Source of the DNA: Strobilurus pachycystidiatus
Lineage: Eukaryota > Basidiomycota > Agaricomycetes > Agaricales > Physalacriaceae
Direction of reading: 5' to 3'
Length of the DNA: 64,000 bases
NCBI GenBank assembly: GCA_019915135.1
Contig: JAHLMK010000006.1
Span: forward strand, 1,798,001-1,862,000
Shown: positions 10,348-21,100 of the stretch, piece after piece
How the letters are laid out: each line of letters opens with the position of its first letter
Position numbering within the stretch: position 1 is the stretch's first letter
Made by a program: the position numbers and the translations under genes
Notes under the pieces: model-generated
What the model was told of the DNA's origin: nothing
Seen by the model: only the letters and a program-made list of their open reading frames with translations
Databases searched by the model: none

Positions 10348-11663
10348 ATGAAACTGACAGTCCGAGCTACGTACGAAGGTGAAAAGGCTGAACGCCAGTG
10401 CACCTATGTCGAGGCCATTGAGATGCTCTTGGACGATTTAAAAGTCTTGGATCTTATACGCCCGAAAAGGGAGAGTTTTCGAGTTGTCTCGCCAGGGGTC
10501 ATCGAGTTTTGGTGGGACTCAACGTACCTTTCAGTACGTTAGGTCAATTTAGGCTCAGTCCTAACTCCTCATCTCAGTGATATGTAGACCCTGCATCGGA
10601 CACTTCTGGTCAAAGTACAAGGCAAAGTTTCAGTCCAGATGCACTTGCCGATGACGTGGCGCGCGACGTATATAGACGAGGACGAATTGACTTCGGTTGG
10701 CTTGTAAGCCTTCCTTCTTACATCGAATAGCATAATGACGATATTTGTAGAAAATCTCTGGATCTGCGTGAAGAGTACATGCTGCAGCATCCTTCTCATG
10801 ATCCAACATTCATTGACCAGCCCGACAGATTCACAGATTCGGACAGTGTCGTAGACCGTGACTGCGCCAGCCTCATGCCGCCTCAACGTGTCACGGTGGT
10901 AAGATGAGACTCGTGGTTGACACTGGTTGTCAATTATCCTAATCGCATTATCAGGGGAAAACCAGGCGACGGGGAAGTTCCCTTCCGGTGAGCCCACTAC
11001 CTTTGACGCCGATTCTCTGAACTTTCCTCAACCTCTCCAAAATTTATAGGACTCGCCCAGATCTCGGCACAGGCGCTCAGACTCTCCTTTGGTTAGCCTA
11101 CCGCTCTTGTATTGTGATTGGGGCTAAAGATTTCGTGTTGTTCATAGCGTCGGTCGCGTTCTCGCTCCCCGAAAAGGCCGCGCAGAGAGTCTCCGAGTCC
11201 TTATCGATCTTGCTCCGACGGGTCGCGGTCATCACGCTCTGCCTCTCCTGCACGAGGGAGAATTAGGACTCGCGAAGAGCAAGCACATCTCCTACAAGAA
11301 CTGGCCGATATCCGTCAACTCGTCCTGGAGCTCTCTGTATCGGAAGCAGACTTGAGGAAGGACTTGGGTTGCGATCCGGGAGAATATGAAATGACCGTCT
11401 CAGCAGATGACTTCTGTGAGGCCTGTCTGTCTGGGATTGATAACAGAAATGCTCACGCGGCGACATGCACAGTGACGCGTGTGCGACTGAGGATGGTCAA
11501 GATGGAATTGGCGAAGGAGAAGGCGAGAACGGTTGCGTGCGAGGAGGCCTTGGATGAGATAAAGAGGGATGGTTACGCGCCTTTCTTTTTTCCCGCCGTC
11601 CTGGACTTGTTTGTGTATATATGTAGGATGACTGTGGACATTACAACGGATCGTTTGGAATGA
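10348..11663 (+). CDS. unknown-family protein, copy B, with RS-rich middle
   Basis: Function unknown. Start ATG 10348 (MKLTVRATYEGEK). Exons by eye: 10348-10533, 10588-10703, 10751-10898, 10955-10987, then two more, the last about 11148-11663. The N-terminal domain ends in GVIEFWWDSTYLS. Exon 2 (TLHRTLLVKVQG...) aligns with copy C and ends in the same phase 2. The micro-exon is fused here to the next exon (KSLDLREEYMLQ). The middle is strongly RS-rich (RRSRSRSPKRPRRESPSP), like splicing-factor RS domains, so a nuclear location is possible (inference). It is followed by a helix, a CEACLSGIDNRNAHAATC stretch whose C-x2-C...H...C spacing could bind zinc, and a C-terminal helix ending FFPAVLDLFVYICRMT. 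The phase-1 intron before the coiled coil is absent. The copy appears intact and is the most divergent of the five. Confidence 0.7.
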
Positions 11664-12096
11664 TTGGTAGTCTGTGCCGGAGGTTATCAGTGCTCAATGT
11701 GTATCTCATTTCTTGCATAATGGAATGCGAACGATCCAATATTTTGCGATGCGAAGAGCTCATGGCCCACACTCATTCTCGCTCCGTCAATTACCAGTAG
11801 GTTATCGAACGATCTCGGCAACCTTGAGGTAGTGCCAACGACCGCCATGGTTTGTAGATGGTCTCGCAATACGCCAAACCCAGCGCATGACGATTGGCAT
11901 GAGCTTCCAGGATGGAAACAATCAACAGAGGGACTTCGCTGCCAGTGTCGCAGGTTTTGCGCACCAGCCCTCGATACCAGATTCATAGGGAAATACTTCA
12001 GGTTAATCATCTAACCTCTTAACTTGTTATGGTCATTCAAAGTGTAGCATAGGCCGCCGTACTTACAAGACAAATAAGTAAGCTACAGAAAATGTG
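11664..12096. other. intergenic; holds the 3' flank shared by the kinase duplication
   Basis: No gene seen. From about 11865 the sequence aligns with about 15735 onward (shared words include CGCAATACGCCAAA, CATGACGATTG and GTTATGGTCATT), so the tandem duplication of the kinase gene includes roughly 200 bases of its 3' flank. Confidence 0.55.
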
Positions 12097-14950
12097 TTAC
12101 GGAAGAAGATCCGTCGGAAGGGCATCCTCCGGGAGGGGGTCGAAATACTTCAAATCTTCGGTAGGCAGATCATCGACCTTATCAAGGGGCTGCATGAATT
12201 CTTCGTACGTGATGAATCCACCAAGGGTCTCGTCATCCAAGGGAGGGACAACGATGGGTACGGGCCGGACGTGCTTTCTCCCGAAAGTCGCCTGCCGCTT
12301 GGGGGGCTGAGCAGTCTCTGCTTGTGTCTTTGCCCTCTGCGCCAGCAGTTTATGGTTCTGTCGCGCGGCAAAGCCCTCCTGAAACATGATTCGAATAGCT
12401 TTAAGCCAAGGTGCGAAGCAGCTGAACGATTCGGAGATGTATTTGTCCAGTGGATCCTTCTCGTCGACCTCATTGCAGAATCGGTCCTTTTCGTTACCCA
12501 GATCACGGAGGTTCTCGGTGGGCTGAAACCAAGCAGAAAGAGGCTCTGGTATGCGGGGGTGGATCTCCGGTTCCTTGCCTGTGCTGAGCTTCGGAGAGGA
12601 GATTTCGTAGTTTGAGGCAAGGACCAACATGACGTAGAAGAAGGATTCCAGATCGTGACGGTAGAGTGGTGCTGGCGACGAATTGATGTCAGCCACAAGA
12701 AGATCGATAGCCATGAAAGGCGGGGTGCCTGTGCGCTGGCGGGATGTGGGCGTCGAGTCTTCCAAAAGTTGGGCGCGTAAGGAGGATAGGTCGAAATCAT
12801 TGAGAACACCACAGACACGTCCATTACGGATGCGATACATGATGTTACTCATGCTGATGTCGCGGTGGAGGATTCGGGGGTAGTCGTACAACCATCGGTG
12901 ACCTGTAGCTCTGATCAGCCTGGAGAGAACGGCGGAAATGGATGACTCACACTGCAGCACATGGGCAAAGACTCGGAGAACGTCTACGGCGGTCTTGAGA
13001 GTGGTAAGGGGGAAGAGCAATTCCTGAACGGTGATTCGAAGAACGCGCTCTTCGTAATCAAACTCGTCATCGTCAGCGAATTTTGCGTCCTTGAACAGCT
13101 CCGCGATGCGTCCTTCCGTGGAGTCGGGCTCAGTCTCAAAGTCGTGAGAGTAGAGAAGATCGGGGAGGTGGTCGAGGACCCAATGTCGTTCGCCATCCTT
13201 TGCGCATTTCGCCGCCGTGTCAGTGGCCGTCTTGATGAAGAAGGCCTCGGATTGGCGCTTCTTGGTAGGCCAGCTGACCTTGATAGCAAGTCTACGACCA
13301 GGCCACTCGGTCGAGGTCCCGTGGAAGACGGAGGTCGAGCGGCCAACGATTCCGGGGTCCTGGTCAATGAGACGTCCCAGTGTGATGACAATGTCGCGTT
13401 CGCCCGGTTGTCCAGGAAGCGTCATTGTGAGACCGGTGTGCTTATCTTCGCGGTCTTTGAGTACGCCGTCCTCAAGAGAAAACTGGTAGCCCTCGAGAAA
13501 GCTCTTGACTTCGTCGACAATTGGCAGGATACCCTGCTGACGCGGGGTCAGGCAGTGCAACCCAATGAGAGTGGCGACGAATCGCTTCAGGTCGTCGCTT
13601 TTTTCGAGGTCGATGGCGGTGGAAGTGAGCAGAACGTGGTGGCTGAAGTAGAGGAGTTGCATGCGGTTGCGATCGAATAACTGCATAGTGAACGATTCGC
13701 GGTACGCAGGAACGGACAGGGCTTCAAAGCCGTGACGCATCGCTTGAAGAAGGGGCTCAAACATGCCTTGGGAAATAAGGGTGAGAACTTTGTCCTCATC
13801 CAGAGGCGGCAGAATCTGACGCGGGCGCTGCACATGCCTCCTCTTCGCCGGCGGTATTTCCCCATCGGACTTCAGCTTCCTCTTCAACGAACGTAGGGCG
13901 TTATCGACGGTTGTCGGCTGTTTTCCTGAAGTTTCTGACAAGGACTTCGTCCCAGCTTCAGGATTCTGCAGGCGATTTTCGGCGACAGGCTTCCGCTTGG
14001 GGGAGGGCTCGGGGGCGGTGATGGTTATAGGATCGACGCCGGTTTCTGTACATAGAATAGTGAGATAGTAGAAGCAAATAAGAGATTTTATTTACCAGAG
14101 TCAAGCAGCCTGTGGCCATCACGCCCATCGTACATCCCAGAGTCCGTATCTTTGAATAGCACGGCCACCTGCATTGCCCGAGCCAAGGGAAGAAATGGAC
14201 CGTTGGCGTTGATGTTGAGATCTTTCGAGATCCCAGACGACTCGACCGTGAATTTCAACACAGCAAGCAAGTCGGGACTGATGTTACGAATGTTCAGGAC
14301 GCCGCCGTGGAGAGTCGTGGGATCACTGCGAATAGGGAGAAATTCAGGATATTCGCGCTCGATGATATCTAGTGCCGCGTTGCACAGTGCCGCATGCAGA
14401 GAGTACAGTTGCTCCGCCACCCTGCCAACGGTACGGCACGTCGTCAGGAAAGCGTCAAGGTGCCTGATGAATGATTCATTTTGCATGATTCTCTGAACCA
14501 GCTTGTTGATGCGTTCATTCTCGGTACGAAATGGTGCCTTGGACGGGTTGCCGGTGGGGAAAGGTACGCGCAGGATTTTCTCCGCGAATCTGTCGTAATC
14601 GAGGAAGACGCGGTCCTCGAGGTTTTCCTCCAAGTAAGGGTCATAGTCTTCAATGCATTGGTATAGGTGAACGTCTCTGGCCTGGGGTGTAAAATTGAGC
14701 ATCTGCCCGGTAGTCAGCGCGATCTTGGTGGCGTTGGGAGCGCCGAGCTCTGGCGGAAGTGACGAATGTTGAATGGGCGACTCGGAGTGTATTGAAGGCG
14801 AAAAATCATCTGTAGCGGCGGGCGTGTTCACTGGAGACGACATTGCGGAGGTTGGGTCATTCAGTAGATAGTAGAAGAGGACCAAGTCGGCGCCAAATCT
14901 GTAAAAGCCATTGTTCTATCATGTGAGTCAAGAGAACACGGCAGTCCACA
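11865..14950. repeat. unit 1 of the tandem FunK1 duplication
   Basis: The segment covering kinase gene 1 with its 3' flank and a little 5' sequence is repeated in the same orientation at about 15735-18960. Identity is very high through the kinase core (12560-13440 versus 16400-17280 are almost the same base for base) and falls toward both ends, so the core may have been homogenised by gene conversion. Confidence 0.7.
12097..14843 (-). CDS. FunK1-type protein kinase, copy 1 (882 aa)
   Basis: Predicted protein kinase of the fungal FunK1 family, which is expanded in mushroom-forming fungi; substrates are unknown. Exons by eye: 14843-14096, 14045-12951, 12902-12097, in frame throughout. The first exon holds an N-terminal region (PFRTENERINKLV, HAALCNAALDIIE). 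The kinase part shows RRLAIKVSW (VAIK lysine), ILHRDISMSNIMYR (catalytic HRD and Asn) and NDFDLSSLRAQ, where DFD replaces the usual DFG. TGTPPFMAIDLL is the activation-segment end, and LYRHDLESFFYVM is typical of FunK1. The 48-base segment 12903-12950 has GT-AG ends and no stop. Treating it as an intron gives VLQC-HRWLYDYPRILHRD, the expected family reading, and retaining it adds 16 residues. A basic PSPKRKP / LKRKLKSDG linker follows exon 1. The start at 14843 (MSSPVN) was chosen by agreement with copy 2. Confidence 0.85.
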
Positions 14951-15138
14951 AGAGCAAATTGGCAAATTAGCGGGGTCAATGCGACCTCCTGCCATTTTGG
15001 GCGCCAACGTCAGGGTCGCCTTACACGCCAACATCACTGTCATCGTGTATTCACTTTGGGATTGAATCTACATATCTGTTCCATTCACTCTAAGAAGAGT
15101 CTCTGTATAACCTACACTTGCAATGATTCGTTCCTCTA

Positions 15139-15559
15139 TCAACTCGTGATTCCGGCTTCAATCCAGCTAATGGTCCCTTGTCTCTGGAGGAACAAAGTTC
15201 GCATCTGCATGGAGGATATAGCCTTGCGAAGGAAGGATTGACTGACGGGCGCGTCTATAGTGATTTTCATGGTGCCAGTGATCTCTGCTGCGCCGACTTT
15301 GGAATCGGTACCGGCAGAATGTGGAATTTTGACCTCCTCGAAGTTCATTTCAGGCTCATTCGGAGCATCATTGATGGAGGGCGCCTCTCGAAAGAGTTCA
15401 GTGCCATGGGCGTGCCCTGTGGATTGTGGGACGCCGAGGTCTTTGGCCTGGAAACCGTGATCAGCGTCCAAGCCAGCTTGGCATGGTCTCTGCGCCACCT
15501 CCTTCTTAATCGCTTTGCTGGAAGCAGCGCCTTCAACCTTGTTCGTATAAGTGTATCAT
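15139..15559 (-). pseudogene. possible remnant or short hypothetical ORF between the kinases
   Basis: An uninterrupted minus-strand frame of about 138 codons (includes GTMKITIDAPVSQSFLRKAI), with no ATG near its 5' end and no recognised family. It lies between the two kinase units and is not duplicated. It could be an exon of a small gene or a relic; chance is also possible. Confidence 0.25.
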
Positions 15560-15981
15560 GCTTGTAGGTCCTGGGTGATGTACGGAGGAGAAAGGAATGA
15601 GAGGTTTTGAGATTATACAAACAGCATTCACTGGAGGATTGGTGCAGGCTGGGTGCAGGAATGCGTCATAGCTGGCGATAGTTTCGATCACGTACCAGTG
15701 TGCCAATGACCATATTCTTCTGTAGATAGAAGTCGCAATACGCCAAAGCCATCACATGACGATTGACGTGGGCGTCCAGGGTGGAACTAGCAATCAACAG
15801 CAAGTTGTGCGCACCAGCACTACATAGGGATATACTTCAAATTGAAATCAAAATTGGGAAACCGTTATGGTCATTGTAAGTGCAGTAGCAGGGCATAAGC
15901 CGCAGTACTTACAAGATGATTGAATAAACTACAGAAAATGGGTATGCTACAGAAGAACATCCGCCGTAAGGGCATCCATTC

Positions 15982-18775
15982 CTATGGGAGGGGTTTGACA
16001 TACTTGAATTCGGAATCCAGATCATCAATTTCTTCAAGGGTCCGCATGAACTGTTGGTACGTGATGAACCCACCAAGTGTCTCGTCATCGAAGGGAGGGA
16101 CAACGTTAGGGGCGGGCGGGACTGGTTCGACTGCGAAGCGCGACTGCCGCCTGGGTGCAACCAGGTCCTGAGCGTCTGCCGCTGTTGCGGTGAGATGTAT
16201 ATGCGTCCGCCGCGCGAGAAAGCCCGCCCGGAACAAGGTCCGGATGGCTTTGAGACAAGGCATCAGACCTTTGAACGACTCGGAGATGTAGGCATTCAGA
16301 GAATCAGTCTGATCGCAGAACTTCTCCTTTTTACTACCCAAACCGTCGAGATCCATGGTGGGCTGAAACCAAGAAGAAAGAGGCTCTGACATGCGGGGGT
16401 GGATCTCCGGTTCCTTGCCTGTGCTGAGCTTCGGGGAGGAGATTTCGTAGTTCGAGGCAAGGACCAACATGACGTAGAAGAAGGATTCCAGATCGTGACG
16501 GTAGAGCGGTGCTGGCGACGAATTGATGTCAGCCACAAGAAGATCAATAGCCATGAAAGGCGGGGTGCCTGTGCGCTGGCGGGATGTGGGCGTTGGATCT
16601 TCCAAAAGCTGGGCACGCAAGGAGGATAGGTCGAAATCGTTGAGGACACCACAGACACGTCCGTCACGGATGCGATACATGATGTTCCCCATGCTGATGT
16701 CGCGGTGGAGGATTCGGGGGTAGTCGTACAACCATCGGTGACCTGTAGCTCTGATCAGCCTGGAGAGAACGGCGGAGATAGATGACTCACACTGCAGCAC
16801 ATGGGCAAAGACTCGGAGAACGTCTACGGCGGTCTTGAGAGTGGTAAGGGGGAAGAGCAATTCCTGAACGGTGATTCGAAGAACGCGCTCTTCGTAATCA
16901 AACTCGTCATCGTCAGCGAATTTTGCGTCCTTGAACAGCTCCGCGATGCGTCCTTCCGTGGAGTCGGGCTCAGTCTCAAAGTCGTGAGAGTAGAGAAGAT
17001 CGGGGAGGTGGTCGAGGACCCAATGTCGTTCGCTATCCTTTGCACATTTCGCCGCCGTGTCAGTGGCTGTCCTGATGAAGAAGGCCTCGGATTGGCGCTT
17101 CTTGGTAGGCCAGCTGACCTTGATAGCAAGTCTACGACCAGGCCACTCGGTCGAGGTCCCGTGAAAGACGGAGGTCGAGCGGCCAACGATTCCGGGGTCC
17201 TGTTCAATGAGACGTCCTAGTGTGATGACAATGTCGCGTTCGCCCGGTTGCCCAGGAAGCGTCATTGTGAGACCGGTGTGCACATCTCTGCGGTCCTTGA
17301 GTTTGCGGTCCTTGAGTTTGCCGTCCTTGAGTTTGCCGTCCTTGAGCTTGTCGTCCATGAGGGAGAACTTGTAGCTCTTGAGGGCGCTCTCAGCCTCATT
17401 GACAAGCGGTAGGATACCTCGCTGACGCAGAGTCAGGCAATGCAACCCGACGAGAGTGGTGACGAATCGCTTCAGGTCGTCGTCTTTCTCGAGGTCGATA
17501 GCGGTGGAGGTGAGCATGACGTTGTGGCTGAAATGAAGAAGTTGGATGCGGTTGCGATCGAACAACTGCATGGTGAAAGATTCGCGGTACGCAGGAACGG
17601 ACAGGGCTTCGAAGCCGTAACGCGTCGCTTGGAGGTGGGGCTTGAACATGTCCTGGGGAACCAGGGTGAGGACTTTGTCTTCATCCACAGTCGGCAGATC
17701 CTGACGCGGACGCTGCTCATGCTTCCTCTTTGCCGGCGGTAGTTCCCCGTCGGACTTCCTCTTTAACGTAGGCAGCGCGTTACCAATGGTGGTTCGCTGT
17801 TCTCCTAACTTCCCTGGTAAGGACTTCGTCGCGGCGTTGGGATTCTGCAGGCGATTCTCGGTGAGTGGCTTCCGCTTGGGGGAGGGCTCGGGCGCCGTGA
17901 TGGTCATAGGATCGACGTCGGTTTCTATACATAACAGTTAGAGATAGTAGAGGCAAGAAACAAATGAATTTACCAGCATCAAGCAGCCTGTGGCAGTCAC
18001 GCCCATCGTACATCCCAGAGTCCGTATCTTTGACTTCCACCGCTTGCACCGGCATTGCCCAAGCCATGCGGACAGTTGGACCACTGGTGTTTATGCTGAC
18101 ATTTTCTGCGTTCCTCGACGACTGGAACATTGTTTTCAATACCGCAACCAGGTCGGGACTGAGGTTACGAATATTGAGAATGCCACCGTGGAGGGACATG
18201 GGGTCATTGCGATGGAAGCGAATGGGGGGGTATTCGGGATAGTCGTGCTCGATGATTTCGAGTGCCGTGTTGCACAGTGCCGCATGCAGAGGATACATCT
18301 CGTGCTCCACGGACTTGACTTTACGGCACACCGTGAGGAAGGCGTCGAGGTGTTTGGTGAAGAGTGCGTCCTGACAGATCTTTTCAACAAGATTGTTGAC
18401 GCGCTCGTCCTGGGTACGGAATGGTGTTTTGGGCATGTGCCCGGTGGGGAAAGGTACTCGGAAGATCCTCTCCGCAAACTTGTCGTAATCGAGGAAGACA
18501 CGGTCCTTGAGATCTTCCAATAAGTAGGGATCGTAGTCCTTGCATTGGTATTTCGGCAGAGGCTGAGTGTCGTCCCATTTGGCACGCACACCGGCGTTCC
18601 GTGCCTGGGGTGTGGCTTTGGGCAGCTGGGCGTTGGGACGCGCGATCCTAGTGGCACGGGGAGCGCCGGGCTCGGGCGGAAGTGACGAATGGCGGATTGG
18701 TGAGTGAGGTGGAGTGTGCTGAGAATCGTCTGGGTCGGCACTGACCGCGGCGGACGTGTTCGACGGAGACGACAT
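15982..18775 (-). CDS. FunK1-type protein kinase, copy 2 (898 aa)
   Basis: Paralogue of the kinase at 12097-14843, with the same architecture and intron positions. Exons by eye: 18775-17974, 17924-16791, 16742-15982; 2697 bases, in frame. Catalytic motifs are present: RRLAIKVSW, ILHRDISMGNIMYR, NDFDLSSLRAQ and TGTPPFMAIDLL. The candidate stop-free 48-base intron is 16743-16790. The N-terminal exon is longer than in copy 1 and diverged (extra stretch with QARNAGVRAKWDDTQPLPKYQ). An in-frame run of KLKDG/KLKDR units occurs between SLMDD and RRDVHTG where copy 1 has a single VLKDRED. The C-terminus lacks the copy-1 tail after the FITY..FM motif and ends FKYVKPLP. Both copies look functional. DFD in place of DFG is shared, so it predates the duplication. 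Confidence 0.85.
17291..17365 (-). repeat. 15-bp coding minisatellite in kinase copy 2
   Basis: Four near-perfect units of a 15-base motif (plus strand CGGTCCTTGAGTTTG), plus a degenerate fifth, encode tandem KLKDG/KLKDR pentapeptides. Copy 1 has about one unit at the matching place, so the array grew after duplication. Confidence 0.85.
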
Positions 18776-18827
18776 CGCGGAAAGTGAGTGGCCGAGTAGA
18801 TGGTAGAAGAGCACCAAGTCGGCGCTG

Positions 18828-18836
18828 AATATATAG
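18828..18836 (-). promoter_or_regulatory. TATA-like box of kinase copy 2
   Basis: Minus-strand CTATATATTC about 55 bases upstream of the ATG at 18775. Copy 1 has no equally clear TATA at the matching place (ACAGATTTGG), so the two copies may be expressed differently (inference). Confidence 0.4.
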
Positions 18837-18960
18837 GGCGCCATTGTCCCATCCTGTGAGTCAACAAAACACAGCAGTCCACAAGAACAATGGCGATCGA
18901 AGGAAACCAACATGGCATCAGCCACATGTTCGCACACTACCTCCTGCCATATCAGGCGCT

Positions 18961-19389
18961 AACGTCAGGGTCCCCTTCGGTCGAGAAAGGGTCCTCAGCA
19001 ACAATGCGTACTTTTGTCCGGCTTTTGTCCGTACTTACCAAAGGGATAGGATTCATGGAATAATGATTTCAGACTTAGAGTACTCTCTGAGATGTATCAG
19101 GATATCCCAGGAATCCTACCTGAATTGAACTCTAGGTAGACGGGGAGGGAAGGCGCGGGAAGGGGTGCGGCTGCTCCTGGTTGAGCTGAGTCTCAGCCTG
19201 GGAGTTGAGGGATTCCCCCCTCGCGTTCGGCTCTCCTCCTCCTTAAAGTTACTGTACGCGCTCTTGGCGCGAAAGAGACGCGATACGTAAGTAAGGAATC
19301 TGGAATTTGTAATTTTTCGGACTTGACACTATACCACGACCTGGCGTGGTCGTAAAACTCTTGGTTGATATCGACTCCCACGACGCGCG
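18961..19389. other. intergenic region, no gene seen
   Basis: Lies between the 5' end of kinase copy 2 and the ATG of unknown-family copy C, a head-to-head arrangement that may hold both promoters. No coding signal. Confidence 0.4.
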
Positions 19390-20797
19390 ATGCCATCCGA
19401 CCTCCTACTCACCGTCACCGTTACCTACGTGGGTGCCAAGATGGCCTTATTCCCACCAAGTGTGTATACCGCGAACGGGTGGCTCACAAAGGACGCGATA
19501 GGGATACTGGAAGAAGATCTGAGCGCTCTAGGGATGACCTCTGCGCGGCCGAAAAGGACTAATATCTACGTCCTACCGGGAGGTGTAGTCAAGCTTTGGT
19601 GGCCGGCGCAGAAGAATGGCGGTGTAAGTACTTATTGTTCGAAGTGGCCATCAAAGAATGTTGTGATTAAATTCGGTTGTAGACATTACAGAAGATTTTA
19701 CGCGCAAAGATACAAGGGACGGACCTGGCACCGGGCGCATTTGGCTACTACAAGCGTCTGACGGTCCACGAGATGCTTCAGCGGTGCATGTACGTCGTCT
19801 ATAGTTGGGTTATCAGGTCTCCACTGACCTAAGAGTAGCAACACCATGATGCTTTCAGAAGAGTGAGCTTTAAATGCCCCGTCCGTGTTCATAAAGATGC
19901 CCATAGTATCCCGCTAGACCGAATACGGATGAGCCTGCTTTCATGCGCCAGATAGCCAAAGCGGCAGCCCCACGCAAGAATATGAAGAAGTTTCCTTTCA
20001 ACAGGTTCGTGAAGCAAGAGCCAAGGGAAGAGATGATCCCGCCTCCGTCACAGGTGAGGATCAAATCACAAAACTACTTCTGGTCGGCTTATGTGTCCTT
20101 TCGTCCAGGACCTGAGATCACGAATTGGCGAGACGTTGGCAGACGCCATCGTCGTTGAAGACGACCGCCACTCCGAGCCAATGGTCCTCATGATTTCATG
20201 GGCTCTACGAAAAACTTGCTGACGGGTTGGTCTAGGATTGTTCCCCTGCGGTCTCGAGAAGCGCCTCCGTAAGTTTCTTTCACCAGTACACTTAGCCTGC
20301 AGCTTCTTGACCGGTTGTGTAGCCCGCATTTTCGAGTGCCCAAGCGACGACCTCTTCTCTACCACCTAAGCCATCACGCTTTGGGCCTCCAATAAACCGA
20401 CCGGAAGACGGAATACGCTTGAACGATGAACTAGCCCATGTTCGGAAACAAATCGTTGAATTGGCGCGGAGGGAGAAAGAGCTGTGTGGGCATATTCAGC
20501 TGTCTACTGATATGCGAATGGGGACCACGCCGAACGAAATTAGTATGTCCTTTCTTCTACTGTACTTCTCGTATAGCAAGTACTGACGGAATTCGAAAAA
20601 TAGTGCTGCAAACCCAGCTAAGCCTCCTCCAAGCTGAATTGGCCATCGAGCGTACCAGGCGACAAGAGTCCGAGGCGATTGTGAATGATATTCGCAGGGA
20701 GTGCCGGGAGCCGTTCATCGTTCCTGCATTGTTTGACGCGTTTGTGTCGATTTCGCAATCAACGAATTTGGCGACGGATCAGGATATCAACGGCTGA
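19390..20797 (+). CDS. unknown-family protein, copy C
   Basis: Function unknown. Start ATG 19390 (MPSDLLLTVTVTYVGAKM). Exons by eye: 19390-19623, 19683-19789, 19839-19862 (a 24-base micro-exon encoding NTMMLSE), 19918-20053, then less certain junctions between 20109 and 20330, an exon ending about 20541, and a last exon about 20604-20797. The first domain ends GVVKLWWPAQKNGG. Exon 4 is basic and proline-rich (KAAAPRKNMKKFPF). Later comes a proline/serine stretch (SSLPPKPSRFGPPINRP), a helix (ELAHVRKQIVELARREKEL), and a final coiled coil (LLQAELAIERTRRQESEAIV), then ECREPFIVPALFDAFVSI. The intron before the last exon is phase 1 and the ones flanking the micro-exon are phase 2, as in the other copies. 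It appears intact, apart from my uncertainty about two middle introns. Confidence 0.7.
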
Positions 20798-21100
20798 GGT
20801 TACGCTCCACTTTACACAGTGGGTTCAAGTTATAGACCTTCGCATTTCGTTGTCGCATATACCAATCGCGCAAGGCCTTCAAGTTGGAGCACGGAGATCC
20901 AAACGAACACGAAGTCTATGCTTCCTGGCAATCGGCCTAGGAGGGCGCATAATTCAAATTGTGGATTTGCTTGTGCTTGTGATAGTACTTATACAAAGTC
21001 CATAGTACTTAATTCTACTTGAGATGAAAGGGAGAAACTACTACGTGAATATGATACATAATTGCACAGTTCATCGTAATCATAAAACTTTCAATCGTCC
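20798..21100. other. intergenic, convergent 3' ends
   Basis: About 300 bases between copy C and the anoctamin gene; no gene seen. Confidence 0.4.

Larger units (their letters stand above)
15735..18960. repeat. unit 2 of the tandem FunK1 duplication
   Basis: Direct repeat of 11865-14950. The 5' ends also align outside the coding region (both have GCGCC.ACTTGGTCCTCTTCTAC-like sequence upstream of the ATG and a GAGTCAA(C/G)A(A/G)AACAC stretch beyond). It differs from unit 1 in its N-terminal exon, its C-terminus and a 15-base coding repeat. Confidence 0.7.

Noticed and set aside
10569..10997. A 142-codon minus-strand frame inside copy B
   Set aside because: Covers exons and introns of copy B, whose phases agree with the family.
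12961..13680. A 239-codon plus-strand frame inside kinase copy 1 (and its twin at 16801-17220)
   Set aside because: Antisense to conserved kinase core; its preservation in both copies follows from the near identity of the duplicated DNA, not from its own coding.
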